This document shows, piece after piece, positions 25,957 through 35,012 of a stretch of DNA of 64,000 nucleotides (its first letter is position 1; each line of letters starts with the position of its first letter). This stretch comes from Phaeobacter sp. G2. Lineage in GTDB: Bacteria; Pseudomonadota; Alphaproteobacteria; Rhodobacterales; Rhodobacteraceae. The translations under genes were made by a program, and so were the position numbers. The notes below the pieces were generated by a model. It searched no databases, was not told the origin of the DNA, and was given only the letters and a program-made list of their open reading frames with translations. The stretch lies in assembly GCA_025163595.1 (NCBI GenBank), contig CP104105.1:45762-109761 (forward strand). The letters run 5' to 3'.

Positions 25957-26114
25957 CTGGTTCCCCCCCGGGATGCTATGAATCCGATCACCACAGTCTG
26001 CGCTGTGTTTTGTCTGCGATCGTTCGAAACGTGAGAAATCTTGTTTGGGCAGCGAGCAGGCGACCCCCAGGGCCTATCGCTCTTGCAGCGCAGCCCCCAT
26101 GAGTGGTGTAGCGG

Positions 26115-26996
26115 CTACTGGCCGCCGAACAGCGTCAGCAAGGCAGTGGTATTTACTTCACCCGCGCTTGTCAGCAGCAGCGCAGGCACCTGCACCCGTT
26201 GCGTGCGATGGGCCTCGTTGACCATCTGATCAATATACTGTCGCGATTGCCCTTGCTGCAGCGCGGTCAGGACCATGGCATATAAACCATTGGTCTGCTC
26301 CAGCCCCAAAGGCGCCTGCGCTGTCGCTGGCGCGGCGGGCGCTATTGGCGCCTTCACCTGGCCACTGCGCAGGGCGGCGAGTGTTCCAGCGGTGATCTGA
26401 GCGACAATATCGGCGCTGTCGCCACCGGCTAAAGTGCCACCCAGTGCCCCGCTTGCGGCGGGCAAAGTGCTGGCACCGGCTGTTGCAACACCCCGGCTGC
26501 CCCCCTGAGATGCAGCCAGGGGCTGATCTTGAACCGCGTCGTCAGACCCTGAAAACTGCAAGAAGGTGAGCACTATGGCCGCAACGCCCAATACAGCTGC
26601 TGCAGCAATGAGCTTGATCATTTGCATGGAAAGCCCCGGTGGCAACAAAAGAGTGGAATCTATGGGAGAAGAGGCCGCGGAAGCTTCTGCAAGCTCTGCG
26701 CTCCAGGAGGCCGACTGGGGTGCCGCCGCTGAGTGTCCCTCTTGAACAGAACTGCCCTGATCTGCGGTCACGGGTTCAAACGGACCTGTGTCAGGGGCGA
26801 CAAAGTCAGAGCTGCTAGCCCCAAGGTTGGCGGCATCTGAGGGATGCGGATCAACAACCTGCAAGGCCGGTGTTGGAACAACCCGAATATGCCCCTTGGT
26901 GACAACCGCGTTTAGCTTAACCGGTTTTGGCGCAGGCACAGCCGGGGCGGTGTCATCTGCGGAAATTTCTAACGACTGTAGCACTGATCCTGTCAC
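26115..26996 (-). CDS. Unrecognised protein with one internal membrane segment
   Basis: I do not recognise this 293-residue protein. The first ~140 residues are Ala/Pro/Ser/Asp-rich and probably disordered and cytoplasmic. One membrane segment lies at ~147-168 (KLIAAAAVLGVAAIVLTF). The outer part has a Gly/Ala/Ser-rich linker and a helical C-terminal ~90 residues (LYAMVLTALQQGQSRQYIDQMVNEAHR...). The start is a GTG at 26996 with only a weak ribosome site; there is no better one. It lies 158 bp upstream of the LysM/SBP pair on the same strand. The layout (cytoplasmic tail, membrane anchor, periplasmic domain) recalls pilus- or secretion-associated bitopic proteins, but nothing more can be said. 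Confidence 0.6.
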   Translation of the reverse strand: MTGSVLQSLEISADDTAPAVPAPKPVKLNAVVTKGHIRVVPTPALQVVDPHPSDAANLGASSSDFVAPDTGPFEPVTADQGSSVQEGHSAAAPQSASWSAELAEASAASSPIDSTLLLPPGLSMQMIKLIAAAAVLGVAAIVLTFLQFSGSDDAVQDQPLAASQGGSRGVATAGASTLPAASGALGGTLAGGDSADIVAQITAGTLAALRSGQVKAPIAPAAPATAQAPLGLEQTNGLYAMVLTALQQGQSRQYIDQMVNEAHRTQRVQVPALLLTSAGEVNTTALLTLFGGQ

Positions 26997-27680
26997 CCTT
27001 TAACACGGCAGACCTGCAAGTCTTGGGTTGGGAATGCCAAGAGGTTCACCAGAAGTTAACTATTTATTAACCAATTGCAGAATCTGCGTCAACATAGCGT
27101 GTACCGAGGATATCCCGGCATTCTCCATGCCTCGCAAAACCAGCGTAAGAAACACGCCTTACCCTAACATTTAAAAGGAAAATACAGGGGCCGGGTTGCG
27201 CGCCGGCGCGCTGCGCATGCTCAAATGCCACAGGTCAATAGTATATTGAAAACTTCACAACTCTTGCTCACACACATCTCCGATCAGTTTGGGCGCTTCG
27301 CCACCCAGAACATTCCCGCCACCGTGAGTGAGGCACCTTACATCCTCGACAGGCTTTTGATGAAGCAAACCGGCCGCAAGATCAAAGAGCAGCTTGCCGA
27401 TACCGGCGGCTTTACCGACCATGTCTTTGCCATCACATCCCTGCTGGCCTTCCGGTCATTCCACACATACGGGACTTGCCCTCAAAACGGCATACCAAAC
27501 AGGACCTTCAGAGGCAGGCATGGACTACGGCCTCAGGCCGATTTATTCAACAAAGCGGATATCGCATGCTCACCTGATACAGGAGCACAATGGACAAGTT
27601 GACCTGCACAGGCCACAGCTACAGCGGATACCGGGTAAAACTTGGGGCAAGGGTCACCATTCTAATTCAAGGGCTTCGAG
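26997..27680. other. Region without a confident gene, upstream of the acyl-carrier pathway
   Basis: This 684-bp stretch holds an AT-rich patch near 27050-27080 (likely promoter area) and one 125-codon open frame at 27225-27602 whose N-terminal part (LLLTHISDQFGRFATQ ... RLLMKQTGRKIKEQL) looks protein-like but whose end does not. A second frame (27394-27684) overlaps the ATG of the thioesterase-like gene. I cannot name either. A decayed, frameshifted gene is possible. Confidence 0.4.
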
Positions 27681-28667
27681 ATGATCTCACTCGATAGAAA
27701 AATCAAACTACTGCAGAATTTCCTGCTCAAATGGGATGGCGAAATTGTCGATACCGATGAGCGGCTGATCCGCCTCCTCAACAAAGACGGGACGCGGCCG
27801 CCCCTGATCTGGTGCTTTAACGCCGAACAGGAACCCGCCGCACTGGCGAAGGCCTTGGGGCCGGATCAGCCGCTGATCGCCTTGCGTTCCCTCAATATCG
27901 TTTCGGACTTCAAAAAGAAGGCGATCGCGGAAGATACGGAAATAGCACAGCACTATGTAAAGGGGCTGCTGAAACACTTTGACCTGTCCAGGTGCTGGGT
28001 TGGTGGAAACTGCCAAGGCGCTACAGTCGCAGCGGAAATTGCCGGTTTGCTGTTGACCAAGGGAAAGGATGTCGCGGCCTATTTCTGCCTGGAATGGACG
28101 CCCTTCATGCCCCTGCCAACCCGCTGTGTGCTTTTGTTTGGCGAAACAAGCGAAGAATACAACCCGTTCCTGCGCGGCGAAGACCCCTGGCCGCAATGGC
28201 GCAGCATGTTTGCAAGCGCACGCTGCGAAATCATTCCCGGCGGTCACGGGACGTATTTCAGCGAAAATTCAGTCGACAACCTCGCTTCAATTCTAACCGA
28301 AGAAATGTCGACAGCCCCAAAACCGCCTGCTTCCAGCCAAGAAACGGGTCTGATTTGGTCAAAGGACCCGAGCGATGTGGTCCATGTAAACCAGAGGATA
28401 GATATCGAGGTCACTTCCCCTGAAAAATTGAGTGCAGAGACCACAATCTATGCCGTCTGGATTCCGCTTATGCCAGGCGGTGTGCAAAAAACCGGCGTGT
28501 ATGAACTGCAGAAAGAGCAAGGGGGATGTTCGGTTTCGCTACCCGCTCCGGAAGAGCCTGGGAACTGGACGTTGCAGCTGTTTCTGTGCCGAACAGAGCA
28601 AGGGCCGCAAAGCTGGCAAAGCGATCTATTGCAGGTCTGGCCGACGGAGCTTGTCTCTGACCTCTGA
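27681..28667 (+). CDS. Thioesterase-like alpha/beta hydrolase with a Cys nucleophile and extra C-terminal beta domain
   Basis: The first ~215 of 328 residues resemble the type of thioesterase that ends polyketide or peptide assembly: ALRSLNIVSD, then WVGGNCQGATVAAEIAG where family members have GWSMGG. The nucleophile position is Cys (C111), and GGHGTYF supplies the base, H189. Cys-type thioesterases are known from a few lactone-forming pathways and differ in kinetics from Ser types. Residues ~225-328 look like an added beta-sandwich domain (VVHVNQRIDIEV, TIYAVWIPL, WTLQLFLCRTEQG). It is the first gene of the cluster; the likely role is release of the acyl product from the ACP. Start ATG 27681; AAGGG lies about 8 bp before. 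Confidence 0.7.
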   Translation: MISLDRKIKLLQNFLLKWDGEIVDTDERLIRLLNKDGTRPPLIWCFNAEQEPAALAKALGPDQPLIALRSLNIVSDFKKKAIAEDTEIAQHYVKGLLKHFDLSRCWVGGNCQGATVAAEIAGLLLTKGKDVAAYFCLEWTPFMPLPTRCVLLFGETSEEYNPFLRGEDPWPQWRSMFASARCEIIPGGHGTYFSENSVDNLASILTEEMSTAPKPPASSQETGLIWSKDPSDVVHVNQRIDIEVTSPEKLSAETTIYAVWIPLMPGGVQKTGVYELQKEQGGCSVSLPAPEEPGNWTLQLFLCRTEQGPQSWQSDLLQVWPTELVSDL

Positions 28668-28851
28668 ACTCTGGGCGGTGTCGTTGGCCCAACGGGCGCG
28701 CTCAGCAGGCTCCCGCACAGACAGGCGCAAATTTTGGGCTGGGACCTAGCGCCTCTGGGCCTGCCTGCTGTGCAACCTAACCAATTAACTTTACACCGTT
28801 AATATCCGCAATAAGGGCAGCCTTCCGGTTGGAAAAGCGCCTAATCCTGTT

Positions 28852-30579
28852 GTGACGATTCAAAACTTTTGCTACATGTGCCCCATTATCACAGGCACTT
28901 TGGGGACAGCAGATTTGAGCCACAATTCTCTCGCGGGACCCATTTCGGACATGTTGGAAACGAAATGGACCGACACTGTTTTTAGCGTCGTATCCAGATC
29001 AAAACCTGCAATCTCATTATCCGGGCAAACTCTATATGAACGCGCGCACCTCCTCGGTGCCCGTTGGCGCGATGTTTTGGGGCCGGGTCAGCATTCTCTT
29101 GTGATGATATTGCCTGCCGGAGAATCCTATCTTGTGGCGCTTTTGGCTGGGCTGCTGACAGAGGGATTTTCACAAGCATCCATCGCGCCGCCCAGGTCCG
29201 GCAGTCGCACGGGCCATCTGATGCATGTGCTGGAGGACAGCGACGCTTCTGCAGTGATCTGCGATCTGGCCAGCTGCGACAGAATTCTGGCTATACTCGC
29301 GGCCGAAGGGCGTCACGACATTCCTGTATTGTGCGTTGATGACCCGCACGACCCTGTTCCCCCTTCACATTTACCCCGGCGCGATCCCATGCGCGCCCGC
29401 CCGTTGATTGTTCAGTATACATCAGGCTCGACTCGGGCCCCAAAAGGTGTCGCGATCAGCGCTGACAATATCTTGTCTAATTGTGGCGATGTGATGCGGT
29501 CTTGGGGCATGAATGCAGAAGCCCGAGTTGTGAACTGGCTGCCCCACTACCACGACATGGGGTTGATGGGTGGCATCCTGTATCCGTTGCTCAGCGGTGC
29601 ATATTCAGTTCAGATGAGCCCCTTTGAAATGGTCCGCAATCCGGCCTTTTGGCTACGCACGATCAGCGAGCAGCGGGCCACCTTCAGCGGCGGGCCTGCC
29701 TTTGCCTTTTCCGACTGCCTGAAGCGGGTCAAGGACGAAGATATCGACGGCATCGATCTGTCCAGCTGGGATCGGGCGTATTGCGGCGCGGAACCTGTGC
29801 CGACCGGGTTGTTCGATGCGTTTTATGATCGTTTTGCGTCTTATAGCTTTCGCCGTTCGTCGATATTTGCCTGTTACGGCATGGCGGAATACACGCTGTT
29901 TGCCGCGGGCGCCCCAGAAGCCGCACCGCTGCCCGGGAGCGAAACTGATCGCACCCACCCCTGTGTGCTGCCGGATGAGATTGCAGACAGGCTGAGGGTC
30001 GTCGATCCAGACCAGATGCTTCCCATGCCCGAAGGCGAGCGGGGCGAAATCTGGCTCGCCGGTCCTTCCGTGAGTGCAGGCTATCTCGGGCTGGAGGCCG
30101 AAACGCAGGGCAACTTTGTGACCAGGGACCTAGGTACGGGGCCGCGACGTTGGCTGCGCACCGGGGATTTAGGGGTTGTGCAAGACAAGCACCTGTTCAT
30201 CAACGGGCGCATCAAGGATCTGATCATTGCCAACGGCCGTAAGATCGCCGCTGCGGAATTGGAATGGTTGGCAGCACAGTCCCATGCGGCGCTGAACCCC
30301 TATGCGGCAGCGGCATTTCAACGCGATATCGAAGACACCGGAAAAGCCGTTCTTTTGATCGAATGCAAGACCAGCAAGGACATGCCCTCCGCCACCGAGA
30401 TCGGCGAGATCAGTCGCGCCATAAAACGGGCTGTTCGCGGAGAGTGGGGGATTGACCTGGAAGCGGTTGAAATCCTTCACCGCGGAACCCTGGAACGGAC
30501 CACAAGCGGAAAAATCCGGCGGCGCGTCATTGCCACCGGGTATCGCTCTGGCTCCCTCCAAATGGAAGCGGAATTCTGA
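28852..30579 (+). CDS. Fatty-acyl-AMP ligase (FAAL-type adenylating enzyme)
   Basis: The 575-residue protein has an ANL-superfamily core: YTSGSTRAPKG (P-loop, from residue 189), NWLPHYHDMGLMGG (FAAL signature), YCGAEPVPTG, ACYGMAEYTLFAAG, WLRTGDLG and a C-terminal INGRIKDLIIANGRKI followed by a TTSGKIRRR hinge and lysine. FAALs form acyl-adenylates and pass the acyl group to a carrier protein rather than to CoA; the stand-alone ACP two genes on is the natural acceptor. The start is uncertain: GTG 28852 is the longest, ATG 28951 would still keep the full domain, and no strong ribosome site marks any of them. It overlaps the next gene by one base. Confidence 0.82.
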   Translation: MTIQNFCYMCPIITGTLGTADLSHNSLAGPISDMLETKWTDTVFSVVSRSKPAISLSGQTLYERAHLLGARWRDVLGPGQHSLVMILPAGESYLVALLAGLLTEGFSQASIAPPRSGSRTGHLMHVLEDSDASAVICDLASCDRILAILAAEGRHDIPVLCVDDPHDPVPPSHLPRRDPMRARPLIVQYTSGSTRAPKGVAISADNILSNCGDVMRSWGMNAEARVVNWLPHYHDMGLMGGILYPLLSGAYSVQMSPFEMVRNPAFWLRTISEQRATFSGGPAFAFSDCLKRVKDEDIDGIDLSSWDRAYCGAEPVPTGLFDAFYDRFASYSFRRSSIFACYGMAEYTLFAAGAPEAAPLPGSETDRTHPCVLPDEIADRLRVVDPDQMLPMPEGERGEIWLAGPSVSAGYLGLEAETQGNFVTRDLGTGPRRWLRTGDLGVVQDKHLFINGRIKDLIIANGRKIAAAELEWLAAQSHAALNPYAAAAFQRDIEDTGKAVLLIECKTSKDMPSATEIGEISRAIKRAVRGEWGIDLEAVEILHRGTLERTTSGKIRRRVIATGYRSGSLQMEAEF

Positions 30580-32765
30580 TGGCACTCGCTGATTTTCAGG
30601 CCTTGGCTAACCCGGAAAAGTTTTTGACCGACCCAACGGTCGCCACCAATCTGCTGCGAAATTCCGATGACTTTGCAATCGCGGCAATGGGCGATTATCT
30701 GGATATTCTGGAAACCCGGACAGGTGAGGATTTTGGCGCGCTGCGGCGGATGCTCGAAAATTCGCTGATGTTTCAGGAGCAGCAGCCCCACCTGGTGATG
30801 CGCCGCCTGTTCGCGCCCTTCTTTTCCAACAAAGCCATCGACCAATGGCAGGGCTGCGCTGATGATGCCGTTGCCGCTGCGCTCGACACCCTGGCGCAGG
30901 CCAGCGATCCCGATCTGATCCGTGACTTCGTACGACCGGCTTTGATGTCGTTCATGACCAGTTTCATCGGCTGCGCGCAGGATACGACTGGGCAATTGTA
31001 TGACAGCATACGCAGTGCAAACAGTGTTGTTTCACATCCGCTGTTGTCGCTGTCAGAGCTGCGCAAGATCAATGCGTCCTGCATTCATATCCTAGATAGG
31101 ATTGAAGAGGACGATCCGGCGGGCGACCAGCACCCGCTGTCGTTCAAAAGCTATCTGAGGGAAAATTCTGGCCCCGGTAGCTGCATCGAAACCCAACATG
31201 CGCAGGCGGCCTTTGTTCTGGTCAGTGGGATCACGATGGCTCAATCCCTCGGGCTCACGCTTTATGGCTTGCTGCGCCGCCCCAAGGAGACCTGGAAACA
31301 GGTGGCTTTGCCGGGCTGGATTGATGACAATCTATCTGAGCTGTTTTTGACCTATCCGTCTGCTCTGACCATGGTGCGCGTGCCCACCCGCGACACAGAG
31401 ATCGCCGGATGCCCGTTTCACAAAGGCGTTCCCGCAGTGGTCGACGTTGCCAGATGCAATAGCGCGCTGCGCGACACTCGCGCGCCCAATGCGCGACTGG
31501 GGGGTCTGTCGTTTGGAGCAGGGGCCCACAAATGCCCCGGCGAAGCCCTGTCCCGGATGTTTTTCAAATCGGCCCTGCCTGCGCTTGCACAGCGGTTCCC
31601 GGATCTGTGCCTGCATGTGGATCGCGCACAGTTTCAGGTATCGCCGATGGTACAAGCGCTGCTGGCCTTGCCCTGCGAACGGGACGGCCAATCGACCTCG
31701 GTATCTGCGCGCATGGTGGACATCAAATCATTGGAGGCAGCCCGCAGTGTGATCAATTGCGATGCCGATTTTATGCCCCCGGCTATGGAAACACACCTGA
31801 AGGCGCTCAGCGAACGCGCCGGTCTTGACCTCGATCCCGCGATCACCATTGCGCGCAATGCAATGTTTTTCATGTCTGGTGAACGCCATGCAGTTTTGCG
31901 CCGCGTCGTGGCCGGGCATCTGGGGAACAACCGGTTGGACAGATGGCAACCCCGGATCGATGCTGCGATCGACGCCGGGCTGGCGCAACTGGCGCAGGCG
32001 CAATCACCTGATCTGATCCGCGACTTTGCAGACCCGGTTTTTCACGGATCGACGCAGGACATGCTGGGCATTGTGACCCAGGACGGCGCCCGCTTCAACA
32101 AACTCGCCCCCGTGTTGCAGGATGTGCTGGAACCCTGGCTGCATCTACGTGAATTACGTCGACTTCAGGGCGTGTTTACCGAGCTTCTGGATACGATGGA
32201 TCTCCCCGAGAGCGCGCCACAGGCCTCTCTGCTGCAGGTCATGGCCGATCAGGACATGCCGGATTTTACGCTACGCGACAAAAAGGCACTGGTCCTGGTG
32301 CTGTTCGGCGCCAGTTTCAACCTTGCCCATACGCTGGGAAATATGGCGCATTGGCTGCTGACCCAGCCCAAGGATGTGCACTCCAACATCGCCGATCCGG
32401 TCTGGATTGACAGGAATTTCGAACAGCTTTTATCGACCTGCGCCTCGCCCAAATACATTTACAGGATGGCCCGCGAGGCGGCCACGGTGGACGGCGTGCC
32501 CCTGGCCAAGAATGACACCCTGCGCCTGCAACTGCTTTCGATCAACCGCGGTACTGCCGTCGGGAACCTAGCCTTCGGGCATGGGTTGCATCGCTGCGTG
32601 GGGGCCGCATTGTCGCGGCGCGTGCTGAAATCCGCACTGCCGCGCCTGTTCCAGCGGTTCCCCGACATCACCCTTCTGCCTCAACAACAGCGCTACTATT
32701 CCATGTCACAGACCGTGGCCATGTCCGCGCTGCCCTGCCGCTTATCGCGCGCGTCAGCAATCTAG
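30579..32765 (+). CDS. Fused double cytochrome P450-like protein
   Basis: The 728 residues are two P450-like modules in one chain (about 1-370 and 378-728), clearly duplicates: RRLFAPFF...IDQWQ matches RRVVAGHL...LDRWQ, both have SPDLIRDF-like stretches, and the heme loops FGAGAHKCPG (C319) and FGHGLHRCVG (C673) are each followed by ALSR...KSALP. Both thiolate cysteines are present. Both lack usual P450 marks: the K-helix ExxR is E254-L-F-L257 and E615-Q-L-L618, the I-helix acid-alcohol pair is missing, and the meander before the heme loop is shortened. Each module is ~50 residues shorter than a normal P450. They may be oxygenases of a rare kind or have lost that activity. It overlaps the ligase by one base. 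Confidence 0.78.
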   Translation: MALADFQALANPEKFLTDPTVATNLLRNSDDFAIAAMGDYLDILETRTGEDFGALRRMLENSLMFQEQQPHLVMRRLFAPFFSNKAIDQWQGCADDAVAAALDTLAQASDPDLIRDFVRPALMSFMTSFIGCAQDTTGQLYDSIRSANSVVSHPLLSLSELRKINASCIHILDRIEEDDPAGDQHPLSFKSYLRENSGPGSCIETQHAQAAFVLVSGITMAQSLGLTLYGLLRRPKETWKQVALPGWIDDNLSELFLTYPSALTMVRVPTRDTEIAGCPFHKGVPAVVDVARCNSALRDTRAPNARLGGLSFGAGAHKCPGEALSRMFFKSALPALAQRFPDLCLHVDRAQFQVSPMVQALLALPCERDGQSTSVSARMVDIKSLEAARSVINCDADFMPPAMETHLKALSERAGLDLDPAITIARNAMFFMSGERHAVLRRVVAGHLGNNRLDRWQPRIDAAIDAGLAQLAQAQSPDLIRDFADPVFHGSTQDMLGIVTQDGARFNKLAPVLQDVLEPWLHLRELRRLQGVFTELLDTMDLPESAPQASLLQVMADQDMPDFTLRDKKALVLVLFGASFNLAHTLGNMAHWLLTQPKDVHSNIADPVWIDRNFEQLLSTCASPKYIYRMAREAATVDGVPLAKNDTLRLQLLSINRGTAVGNLAFGHGLHRCVGAALSRRVLKSALPRLFQRFPDITLLPQQQRYYSMSQTVAMSALPCRLSRASAI

Positions 32766-32773
32766 GAAAACAC

Positions 32774-33031
32774 ATGACAACAACGACAACCCTGTCCGAC
32801 ATTCAGGATTTTCTTCTCGAGCGGATCGCCAAGTTCACCAACACCGAGGTCTCGCAACTCGGCCCCGAGTCTGTACTGGTGGATCTTGGTCTGCAATCCA
32901 CTGATGCAGTCATTCTATCGGGGCAGGTTGAGGATGAATTTCAAACCGATATCAGCCCGTCGATGATTTTTGAACATGAAACCCTTGGCAGCTTTGCGCA
33001 GGCCATCCTGAACAATAATTCGCCTCAATGA
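32774..33031 (+). CDS. Stand-alone acyl carrier protein
   Basis: The 85-residue protein has the carrier fold: an N-terminal helix (LSDIQDFLLERIAKF), the phosphopantetheine site DLGLQSTDAV with S42, and FEHETLGSFAQ at the end. After phosphopantetheinylation it would carry the acyl group made by the ligase while it is altered. It is short and separate from any synthase, unlike the fatty-acid ACP. The gap to the P450 gene is 8 bp and the stop overlaps the carbamoyltransferase start (ATGA). Confidence 0.9.
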   Translation: MTTTTTLSDIQDFLLERIAKFTNTEVSQLGPESVLVDLGLQSTDAVILSGQVEDEFQTDISPSMIFEHETLGSFAQAILNNNSPQ

Positions 33032-34716
33032 GCACGTGGTATCTGGGACTTTCGACCTCTGGGCATGACCCGGCGCTGGCGCTAGTCGATGCCGAGGGAC
33101 AGGTTGTCTTTGCCGAAGCCACAGAGCGGTTTTTGCAGGACAAGCGCGCCTGGGGCCTGGCACCTGACCATGTGTCACATCTGTCGGCAGCCCTGCACCA
33201 GTGCGGCTTTGACCGGGCCACAGATAGGCTTATGGTTGCCACCAGCTGGACTCTGATCAAGGGGGATCTGCCGGTTCAGGTGTCCAATACGCTGCTGCCG
33301 GCCTCGGATGGGCTGTGGTTGCGCAGCCTGCAGGCTGCGGCGCAATCAAACGCCGGAGCCACACTGCTGCGTCTGGGCCTGAGCCCCGAAATGCCCGAAG
33401 TGATGCGTTTTGACCACCACCTTTGCCATGCGGCAGCGGCGGCCTATCAATCGCCTTTTTCCGATGCGACCTGCGTGGTGATGGACGGCGAGGGCGAGGC
33501 CGGATCGATTTCCGTTTTCGACATGAGCGCGCGCGCACTGAAGCGCAGGTGGCGGTCCTGGGGGGCCGGCAGCCTGGGCACCTTCTATGCCTGGATCACC
33601 GGCGCCTGCGGATTTGACTGGCGGTTGGGTGAAGAATGGAAAGTGATGGGGCTAGCGGCCTTTGGTCGGCCCATCCCTGAACTGGTCGCCAGCCTCTCTA
33701 GGCTTTTGATCGTAGATCGTGGGCGGTTGCAGTTTTGCGACGAGCCTTGCCTTGCTGAGGTGCAGGCCATCGTGGCCCGCCATGCGCGCACGCCCTTTGA
33801 TCCGATCATGCAGGCCGCCGATCTTGCCGCGTCGGGGCAGGCCGCTTTTGCCAATGTGGCGGATCAGGTTCTGGCAGCCTGCGCCCCCCAAACAAACGGT
33901 ACTGCGAACCTGATCCTGACAGGTGGCTGTGCGCTCAATTCATCCTACAACGGCTCCATCGCACAGCGGCACGGATTTGACAGCGTGTTCGTCCCCTCGG
34001 CCCCCGCAGATGATGGCAATGCGATTGGCGCCGCCCTTCTGGCCTGGGCCAAGGATCAGGGTCACGAAACCCTGCCCATGGGGACCGGATCCGCTTACTT
34101 GGGTACACAAGTGCCTGCCAAGGCCATTCGCAAGGTACAACAGGGTGCCGGGCCGCTGCTCAGTACGGACCTGACCGGGCAATCCGCGCAGATCATCGCT
34201 GGACGTCTGGCCCAGGGCAAGATTTTGGGCGTAGTCCGGGGGCAGGCGGAATTCGGGCCAAGAGCGCTCGGCAACCGGTCGATCCTGGCCGACCCGCGCC
34301 CCGTCAATATGAAGGACCGTCTCAATCGCGACATCAAGGGACGCGAGGCTTACCGTCCTTTTGCTCCAATCGTCCAGGACACCGATGCGGATCAATGGTT
34401 CGAAGCCGCCCAGCCGTCGCCTTATATGTCTTTTACCAAACGCTGGCGCTCTACGGCGAGGGATCAGGTTCCAGCGGTTGTGCATGAGGATGGCACCGGC
34501 CGGCTGCAAACGGTCAACGAAGACAGCAACCCCTGGCTCAACGAATTGGTCGGCGCCTTTGGTCGCCTTACATCCGTTCCAGTGGTTCTGAACACCAGTT
34601 TCAATATAATGGGCAAGCCCATCGTGCATTCCGTCGAAGACGCGGTCGCGGTGCTGATGACCTCGGGGATGGATGGTATCGTGCTCGAAGATACTCTGTT
34701 CGAAAAAGACACCTAG
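33028..34716 (+). CDS. NodU/CmcH-family O-carbamoyltransferase
   Basis: The 562-residue protein has the family's two parts. The N-terminal Kae1-like domain has STSGHDPALALV, the metal/ATP site FDHHLCHAAAA (H130, H134), CVVMDGEGE and NLILTGGCALNSSYN. The C-terminal domain has GQAEFGPRALGNRSILADPR, RLNRDIKGREAYRPFAPIV and a final VLNTSFNIMGKPIVH. Such enzymes move a carbamoyl group from carbamoyl phosphate via carbamoyl-adenylate to a hydroxyl of a natural product. Here the target is probably a hydroxyl on the ACP-bound or freed acyl chain. It ends the operon and overlaps the ACP gene by 4 bp. Confidence 0.88.
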   Translation: MSTWYLGLSTSGHDPALALVDAEGQVVFAEATERFLQDKRAWGLAPDHVSHLSAALHQCGFDRATDRLMVATSWTLIKGDLPVQVSNTLLPASDGLWLRSLQAAAQSNAGATLLRLGLSPEMPEVMRFDHHLCHAAAAAYQSPFSDATCVVMDGEGEAGSISVFDMSARALKRRWRSWGAGSLGTFYAWITGACGFDWRLGEEWKVMGLAAFGRPIPELVASLSRLLIVDRGRLQFCDEPCLAEVQAIVARHARTPFDPIMQAADLAASGQAAFANVADQVLAACAPQTNGTANLILTGGCALNSSYNGSIAQRHGFDSVFVPSAPADDGNAIGAALLAWAKDQGHETLPMGTGSAYLGTQVPAKAIRKVQQGAGPLLSTDLTGQSAQIIAGRLAQGKILGVVRGQAEFGPRALGNRSILADPRPVNMKDRLNRDIKGREAYRPFAPIVQDTDADQWFEAAQPSPYMSFTKRWRSTARDQVPAVVHEDGTGRLQTVNEDSNPWLNELVGAFGRLTSVPVVLNTSFNIMGKPIVHSVEDAVAVLMTSGMDGIVLEDTLFEKDT

Positions 34717-34852
34717 GATCTGGACCCGCTTTGCTGGACCACTTCAGTCGGGGCACTCCACGGCGTTTCAGGTACCTCATAAGCGGGCTTCTGGCGCTAG
34801 TTCTGCAGCGCCGGCCCCCTGTTTCCTCACGGCTTTGTCGTATTTCAGGCCG

Positions 34853-34990
34853 GATACCCTAGGCGCCGCTGCCACCATGGCGGCGGGCATCAAGCCGCCC
34901 AGCCATTTGCTGAAGACGTTTGCGGCCTATCCGCGTCAGCACGAGCTGGCACTTGCCATGCGTGAAATCGGCCGCATCAAGCGCGCAAGG
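34853..34990 (+). pseudogene. Remnant of a Tn3-family transposase
   Basis: A ~46-codon stretch reads DTLGAAATMAAG, then HLLKTFAAYPRQHELALAMREIGRIKR. It resembles the conserved C-terminal part of Tn3-family transposases, where LxKLAAYPRQNxLAxALREIGRIER precedes the last catalytic region. Neither the upstream catalytic parts nor the end (GLNKGEARNALARAVFF) follow, so it is a decayed fragment. The surrounding 34717-35012 region (296 bp) holds nothing else I can name. No inverted repeats of a Tn3 element were seen. Confidence 0.65.
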
Positions 34991-35012
34991 AGATATCGCG
35001 TGCAGCTCAGGC

